NCBI GenBank assembly: GCA_030151135.1
Contig: JASLEQ010000075.1
Coordinates: forward strand, 1 to 9,492
DNA from: Candidatus Sulfotelmatobacter sp.
Lineage (GTDB): Bacteria; Acidobacteriota; Terriglobia; Terriglobales; SbA1
Reading direction: 5' to 3'
Length of the DNA: 9,492 bases
Made by a program: the position numbers and the translations under genes. This document shows, in pieces, positions 5,245-9,492 of this stretch. The notes beneath the pieces are model-generated. The model was not told the origin of the DNA and did not search any database. It was given only the letters and a program-made list of their open reading frames with translations. Within the stretch, counting starts at the first letter, position 1; every line of letters starts with the position of its first letter.

Positions 5245-7185
5245 ATGAATCTGTACACCGAATTGCAGTGGCTTCCTCGAACTCCAGCGTCGTTTTCTGA
5301 AGGGGTGCGGAATCTGGCGAATCGTGAAGGATCGATTGGGCTGGAATTGCAGTCATTGGCTTCCTACGCCCTGGACGTCAATCAACTGATCAAAGTTGCG
5401 AAGGCGATCGAGAAAGTTCGACGCCAGACAGATTCGGCGGAATCGAGGCTTCATCCGCTGGTTCCTTTCCGGCTTGCGGTGCTGAGCAATTCGACGATTG
5501 ATCATATTGTGCCCGCACTGGTGGCCAGCGGCGCGCGCTACGGCATCGCGCTGGAGATCGTTCAGCCATCGTATGACCAAGTGGCGCAGGAAGCGATGAC
5601 TCCTGACTCCAAGGTGAACAGCTCCAGGCCCGACGCCGTGCTCTTCGCAATTGATTTTCGCGCGTTGCCGTTTAAGCTTTCGCTGGGCGATGCAGAGCGG
5701 TCATCAGCGGCCGTGGAGGGCGCAGTCGGCTATCTGCAAGCTTTACGGAGCGGGATCAAGGCGCACTCGAATGCGGTGTGTATCTTCCAGAGTTTTGCAC
5801 CGCCTCCGGAGAGCCTCTTCGGAAGCCTCGACCGGGCACTGCCGGGATCGCGGCGAAGCTTTCTGGATGGCGTCAACCGCAGACTGGCAGAACTGGTTCT
5901 CGATTCCGGAGACGTTCTGCTGGATGTAGCGGCACTGGCGGAGACCGTGGGTCTCGCCAACTGGCATGATCCACAGCTTTGGAACATGGCGAAGTTTTCT
6001 TTCTCTGACCAACTGATTCCGCTGTATGCGGATCACGTGGCGCGGACGGTTGCGGCCATTCGCGGCAAGAGCAAGAAGGTCCTGGTGCTCGACCTCGACA
6101 ATACGGTGTGGGGCGGTGTGATCGGGGATGACGGAATGGACGGGATCAAGGTGGCACAGGGCGACGCCAGGGGCGAAGCGCATCTCGCGGTGCAACGCCT
6201 CGCTCTTGACCTGCGGCAACGCGGGATTGTGCTGGCTGTCTCCTCAAAGAATACCGACAGTGTGGCGCGTGAGCCGTTTGAGAAGCATCCCGAGATGCTG
6301 TTGAAGCTGGAGCATATTTCGGTGTTCCAAGCGAATTGGGAAGATAAGGCCACGAACATCAAGGCCATCGCCGACGAATTGTCGCTGGGCCTCGATTCGC
6401 TGGTATTCCTCGACGATAACCCCGTGGAGCGCGGACTTATACGGCAATTGTTGCCGCAGGTAGCGGTGCCTGAACTTCCGGAAGACCCGGCTTACTACGC
6501 CAGGACACTGGCGGCAGCGGGGTATTTTGAAGCGATTGCCTTTGCGGCAGAGGACCTGAAGCGGGCGGACTTCTACCAGGACAATGCGAAACGGGTGAAG
6601 CTGCAGCAGCAGGTCGGCGGAGTGGATGCCTACCTGGCTTCGCTGGATATGACGATTACGTTTCAGCCATTCGACGCGACGGGACGAGCGCGCATTGTTC
6701 AGCTGATCAACAAGTCCAACCAATACAATCTGACCACGCGCCGGTACACGGATCCTGAAGTGCTGGCAGCGGAAAATGATCCTGAAGTTTTCACGCTGCA
6801 GGTCAGGCTCGCGGATACATTTGGCGACAACGGCATGATCAGCGTGGTGATCTGCCGGCCGGGCGAGCCGGGAGTTTGGGAGATTGACACGTGGCTGATG
6901 AGCTGCCGCGTGCTGGGGCGCAAGGTGGAGCACATGGTCCTGCGCGAGATTCTGGAGCATGCGCGGGCAGCGGGGATTGACACCCTGCTGGGCACCTACC
7001 GGCCCACCGACCGCAACAAACTGGTGATCGATCATTACGCCAAGTTGGGGTTCAGCAAGGTATCAGAAGACGCGACCGGGGTCACGATCTGGGAACTTCC
7101 TGTCAATCTCGCCCAACCTGAGAGCGCGCCGATGCGAGTGATCTCGCAGGGCTTTGCAACTATCAACGACGGATTAACTGTGTGA
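5245..7185 (+). CDS. FkbH-like HAD-IIIC/GNAT protein, predicted glyceryl-ACP loader
   Basis: This 646-residue protein has the full FkbH-like architecture. The N-terminal region holds an SGNH-like segment (LAVLSNSTID near 77-86). The HAD domain follows: VLVLDLDNTVWGGVIGDDG carries D283 and D285 as nucleophile and partner, SSKN at 333-336 is motif II, and FLDDNP with D390-D391 is motif III. The C-terminal GNAT-like part includes NLTTRRYT at 495-502, FGDNGMISVV at 526-535, WLMSCRVLGR with C554, and LGTYRPTDRNKLV around 582-594. FkbH relatives take the glyceryl moiety of 1,3-bisphosphoglycerate, remove the phosphate and pass the acyl group to an ACP. C554 lies in a motif I recall as conserved and could be the acyl-enzyme cysteine. 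The start abuts the ACP stop; GGGAA (5233-5237) lies 7 nt upstream. All motifs look intact. Chemistry on this exact ACP is inferred. Confidence 0.9.
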   Translation: MNLYTELQWLPRTPASFSEGVRNLANREGSIGLELQSLASYALDVNQLIKVAKAIEKVRRQTDSAESRLHPLVPFRLAVLSNSTIDHIVPALVASGARYGIALEIVQPSYDQVAQEAMTPDSKVNSSRPDAVLFAIDFRALPFKLSLGDAERSSAAVEGAVGYLQALRSGIKAHSNAVCIFQSFAPPPESLFGSLDRALPGSRRSFLDGVNRRLAELVLDSGDVLLDVAALAETVGLANWHDPQLWNMAKFSFSDQLIPLYADHVARTVAAIRGKSKKVLVLDLDNTVWGGVIGDDGMDGIKVAQGDARGEAHLAVQRLALDLRQRGIVLAVSSKNTDSVAREPFEKHPEMLLKLEHISVFQANWEDKATNIKAIADELSLGLDSLVFLDDNPVERGLIRQLLPQVAVPELPEDPAYYARTLAAAGYFEAIAFAAEDLKRADFYQDNAKRVKLQQQVGGVDAYLASLDMTITFQPFDATGRARIVQLINKSNQYNLTTRRYTDPEVLAAENDPEVFTLQVRLADTFGDNGMISVVICRPGEPGVWEIDTWLMSCRVLGRKVEHMVLREILEHARAAGIDTLLGTYRPTDRNKLVIDHYAKLGFSKVSEDATGVTIWELPVNLAQPESAPMRVISQGFATINDGLTV

Positions 7186-8345
7186 CCCAGTCCATCCAAA
7201 GTGAAGCTCCGGTGCAAGCCGAGGCGCGGCTCCCGCGACGCGACTTTTTCCTGCTCCCGGCCATTAGCCTGCTCACCATTGTGTTCATGCTGGCTTCGGC
7301 GGAGATCCTGGCCCGCGTCGCGTGGCCAGAACAGGAGAATGACCCATGCGCCATTGCGGATGCGTCGGGGCATTCGCGCTTCCGCCCCAACTGCAAGTCG
7401 CGCATCAAGTCGGCGGAAGGTCCCTGGGTCGACAATTCCTATAACGAATGCGGCTATCACACCTTGGAATCGTGCGGCCCCAAGCGGGCCGGGACAGTTC
7501 GCGTCGCAGTACTGGGTTCCTCGTTCAGCTTCGGCTACCTGACCCCTTACGACCAAACCTTCACCACTCTGTCGGGCCGCGATTTGACGAAGCAATGCAA
7601 GCGAAACATCGAATTCCAAAATCTCGGTGTTCTCGGCGTTTCGTTGAACCTCGTCGACACCTACCGGCGCACCGACGAGGCGCTGGCGCTCAAACCGGAT
7701 GTTCTTCTTTTTGCGATCACGCCGTTCGACGTGACCAAGGAAATCAGTGCCGAAGAAGTATCGGCCCGCAACCAACCGCCCGTGCTGAAGCAAGAAGCAA
7801 AGCCGGCTGAAGTGGGCAACTGGCTGAGGAACCGGGTGATGGCGCCGATCAAGCAGAGCCGCGCGGTTCTCATGCTGCAACACTACATGTTTGAATCGCC
7901 GCTTACGTTTGCCAATCTGTACATGTTCTACGGGGACAATGCGGACTATCTCCGCCGGCCGGTCTCGCCACGTTGGCAGCAACGATTTGCGAACCTGGAC
8001 ACGATTCTGGGCGATATGAGCCGCAAGGCGAAGGCCGCGTCGGTGCCTTTGGTGGTCTTTATCGGCCCTTCGACCGCCCAGGCCGCTTTGCTGAATAGTC
8101 ACTCCCGTCCCGGGGTTGATCCGGCGGAATTCGATACGGAGGTCGCGGAAATAGGGGCGAAATACGGCATTCTGGTTGTCGATCCCCTGCCTCACCTGGA
8201 GAATCGGGCGGACGTGATGTCGCTCTATTACCCGGTGGATGGCCACTTTAATGCCGAAGGGCAACGGGTGCTCGCTGACGTGCTGGAGCAGAAGCTGCTG
8301 GCCAGCGGCTATCCCGCCTTTGCCGCATGCAGTTTGTCGAAATAG
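7182..8345 (+). CDS. Membrane-anchored SGNH-fold protein, DltD/AlgJ-like role
   Basis: This 387-residue protein starts at GTG 7182, overlapping the FkbH stop as GTGA, a sign of translational coupling. A short cytoplasmic end with basic LPRRD precedes one transmembrane helix (about 22-44); the rest should be periplasmic. The SGNH block I is VLGSSFSFGYL with S114 as the likely nucleophile, but the usual Asp of GDS is Ser113. The C-terminal block is YYPVDGHFNAEG, giving D353 and H355, a D-x-H-x-N pattern like AlgJ/AlgX-type acyltransferases. The oxyanion Asn of block III is not evident; the stretch reads FAITPFDV. Six cysteines (56, 71, 90, 98, 139, 383) lie after the helix and could form disulfides. 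With the MBOAT gene 32 bp downstream, it is best read as the periplasmic partner that moves an acyl group onto a polysaccharide. An esterase role is possible. Confidence 0.8.
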   Translation: MTQSIQSEAPVQAEARLPRRDFFLLPAISLLTIVFMLASAEILARVAWPEQENDPCAIADASGHSRFRPNCKSRIKSAEGPWVDNSYNECGYHTLESCGPKRAGTVRVAVLGSSFSFGYLTPYDQTFTTLSGRDLTKQCKRNIEFQNLGVLGVSLNLVDTYRRTDEALALKPDVLLFAITPFDVTKEISAEEVSARNQPPVLKQEAKPAEVGNWLRNRVMAPIKQSRAVLMLQHYMFESPLTFANLYMFYGDNADYLRRPVSPRWQQRFANLDTILGDMSRKAKAASVPLVVFIGPSTAQAALLNSHSRPGVDPAEFDTEVAEIGAKYGILVVDPLPHLENRADVMSLYYPVDGHFNAEGQRVLADVLEQKLLASGYPAFAACSLSK

Positions 8346-8367
8346 TCGAGTTCGCCAGCCGCCGCGC

Positions 8368-8373
8368 GAGGAA
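8368..8373 (+). promoter_or_regulatory. Ribosome binding site of the MBOAT gene
   Basis: GAGGAA ends 4 nt before ATG 8378. It supports this ATG as the start of the MBOAT gene, 32 bp after the SGNH stop codon. Confidence 0.65.
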
Positions 8374-8377
8374 CATA

Positions 8378-9492
8378 ATGGATACCGCCTCACTGCAATT
8401 TGTCGCCTTCGGCCTGATCGTCGCCGTTATTTCCAATTTCAGCCGTTCGGCCTGGTGGCGTTCGATGGTCCTGATGGCTGCGAGCATCGTGTTCCTGGGC
8501 CTTGCTGCGCATTCTCCCCTGCTCTTGCTGCCGCTGGCGGGCTTTCTCCTGCTGGGATATGGGGCACTCGTGCTGTTGCAACGCGGCTCTTCGAGAGCTC
8601 TTGCGTGGACCGTCATCACGGTCATCTTTACCTATATCTGGTTGAAGAAATACACGTTTCTGCCTCACGGGATGTTTCTGCGCTCGCCGTATTCGACCCT
8701 GGGGCTCTCGTATATTTTCTTTCGAGTGCTGCACCTGCTCATTGAGACGGGAGATCGTGCAGAGAGGCGGAGGGTCACACTTTACGACTATCTTCTCTAC
8801 ACGCTGAATTTCACGACGCTCGTGTCGGGGCCGATCCAGCGCTACGATGAATTCGCTGCTGACCAATTTGCCCGGGAGCCGATTCCGCTGGGGATCCGCA
8901 CGGTTGGGATGCAATTGGAGCGCATCGTGCGGGGGTTCTTCAAGGTAAACGTCCTTGCGGCGCTCTTCTATGCTCTACAGCAGAACGCCCTGGCACAGGT
9001 CACGCAGACGCAACCAACGCAAACTCGGATGTTGGCCGCAGGGGAATTGGCGATTCTTTATCCGCTCTTTTTGTACGCGAATTTCTCGGGTTACATCGAT
9101 ATCGTCATTGCGTTGGCACGATTCATGCGGTTGCGCCTGCCGGAGAACTTCGATCGGCCGTTTTCTGCTCCTTCATTCATAGACTTCTGGAACCGCTGGC
9201 ACATCACGCTTTCCACGTGGCTGAAGACCTATGTCTACAATCCTCTGCTGCTGGCGCTTATGAGGCGTGTCTCGTCGCTTACGATTCAGCCCTACCTGGG
9301 AGTTTTGTGTTTCTTTGTCACCTTCTTCCTGGTGGGCATATGGCATGGGCGAACGTCGGAGTTTGTGATGTTCGGGCTGCTGCAGGGTGGGGGAGTGGCG
9401 GCGAACAAGCTGTGGCAGATTATGCTCACCCGATGGCTGGGACGGAAGGGCTACAAGTCGCTGGCTGCAAACGGTCCATATATCGCGTTCAG
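8378..9492 (+). CDS. MBOAT-family membrane O-acyltransferase (3' end outside window)
   Basis: The frame is open from ATG 8378 to the end of the window, giving 371 codons without a stop, so the gene is cut at its 3' end. It encodes a polytopic inner-membrane protein of the DltB/AlgI type. Visible family motifs are LGLSYIFFRVLHLLIE at 108-123, FTTLVSGPIQRYDEF at 145-159, NRWHITLSTWLKTYVYNPL with H275, and VGIWHG with H323. The two histidines are the pair conserved in bacterial MBOATs, and their spacing of 48 residues is usual. MBOATs transfer an acyl group from a cytoplasmic thioester donor across the membrane to an extracellular acceptor or partner protein. In DltB the donor is a carrier protein, matching the ACP encoded three genes upstream; AlgI-type enzymes are generally thought to use acetyl-CoA. 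The operon favours ACP-bound acyl here. The family call is firm; donor and acceptor are inferred. Confidence 0.92.
   Translation, partial: MDTASLQFVAFGLIVAVISNFSRSAWWRSMVLMAASIVFLGLAAHSPLLLLPLAGFLLLGYGALVLLQRGSSRALAWTVITVIFTYIWLKKYTFLPHGMFLRSPYSTLGLSYIFFRVLHLLIETGDRAERRRVTLYDYLLYTLNFTTLVSGPIQRYDEFAADQFAREPIPLGIRTVGMQLERIVRGFFKVNVLAALFYALQQNALAQVTQTQPTQTRMLAAGELAILYPLFLYANFSGYIDIVIALARFMRLRLPENFDRPFSAPSFIDFWNRWHITLSTWLKTYVYNPLLLALMRRVSSLTIQPYLGVLCFFVTFFLVGIWHGRTSEFVMFGLLQGGGVAANKLWQIMLTRWLGRKGYKSLAANGPYIAF

Noticed and set aside
6751..6788. Perfect direct repeat GATCCTGAAGT at 6751 and 6778
   Set aside because: Both copies are in frame and encode Asp-Pro-Glu-Val within the FkbH-like protein, so it is most simply coding sequence and not a site.
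6244..7035. Minus-strand frame of 263 codons opposite the FkbH-like gene
   Set aside because: It lies over conserved HAD and GNAT motifs on the + strand and has no recognisable domain.
4990..7185. ACP plus FkbH as part of a polyketide or tetronate antibiotic cluster
   Set aside because: No ketosynthase, acyltransferase module or other polyketide gene is present, and the next genes are SGNH and MBOAT in a polysaccharide setting.
7035..8393. Long minus-strand open frame (452 codons) opposite the SGNH gene
   Set aside because: The + strand here encodes a protein with a membrane anchor and SGNH blocks, coupled to its neighbours. The minus frame gives Arg/His/Gln-rich sequence without family features, as expected of an antisense shadow in GC-rich DNA.
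8239..8745. Plus-strand frame across the SGNH end and MBOAT start
   Set aside because: It is in a different frame from the MBOAT gene, whose frame is open to the window end with clear MBOAT motifs; this one is a shadow.

Overview
This window is part of a cell-surface polysaccharide (exopolysaccharide or capsule) gene cluster from a moderately GC-rich Gram-negative bacterium. All supported genes lie on the + strand. The gene mix (a LysM-tailed protein, a free-standing CpsD-like P-loop protein ending in PIPERLYKWL, a Wzx-type flippase, a GT2 glycosyltransferase and FkbH/MBOAT/SGNH genes) and the codon use would fit an Acidobacteriota-type genome. That assignment is an impression from gene content, not a proven one. 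No rRNA, tRNA, CRISPR array, insertion sequence or phage gene was seen.

Left half (1-3832): polysaccharide assembly. The window opens inside the 3' end of a gene whose product ends in a LysM domain. Next comes a short BY-kinase/CpsD-like P-loop protein whose Walker A lysine is replaced by alanine, then a 12-helix flippase, then a GT2 glycosyltransferase. Noncoding gaps of 124 bp and about 230 bp separate the last three genes.

Middle (3894-4892): a VirK/YbjX (DUF535) family protein, unexpected in a polysaccharide cluster.

Right half (4990-9492): a tight four-gene set of acyl carrier protein, FkbH-like HAD/GNAT protein, membrane-anchored SGNH protein and MBOAT acyltransferase (cut by the window end). 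ACP and FkbH abut with no gap, FkbH and SGNH overlap by GTGA, and SGNH and MBOAT are 32 bp apart.

Main hypothesis: the right half is a Dlt-like acylation pathway in which the amino-acid-activating enzyme is replaced by FkbH. FkbH relatives load a glyceryl group from 1,3-bisphosphoglycerate onto an ACP. The MBOAT would take the acyl group from the ACP at the inner membrane, and the SGNH protein would place it on the exported polysaccharide in the periplasm. The predicted outcome is a glyceroyl (or derived) ester on the polysaccharide, an ornament known chemically in native gellan. The gene order and motifs are visible in the sequence; the substrate and the coupling are inferred.
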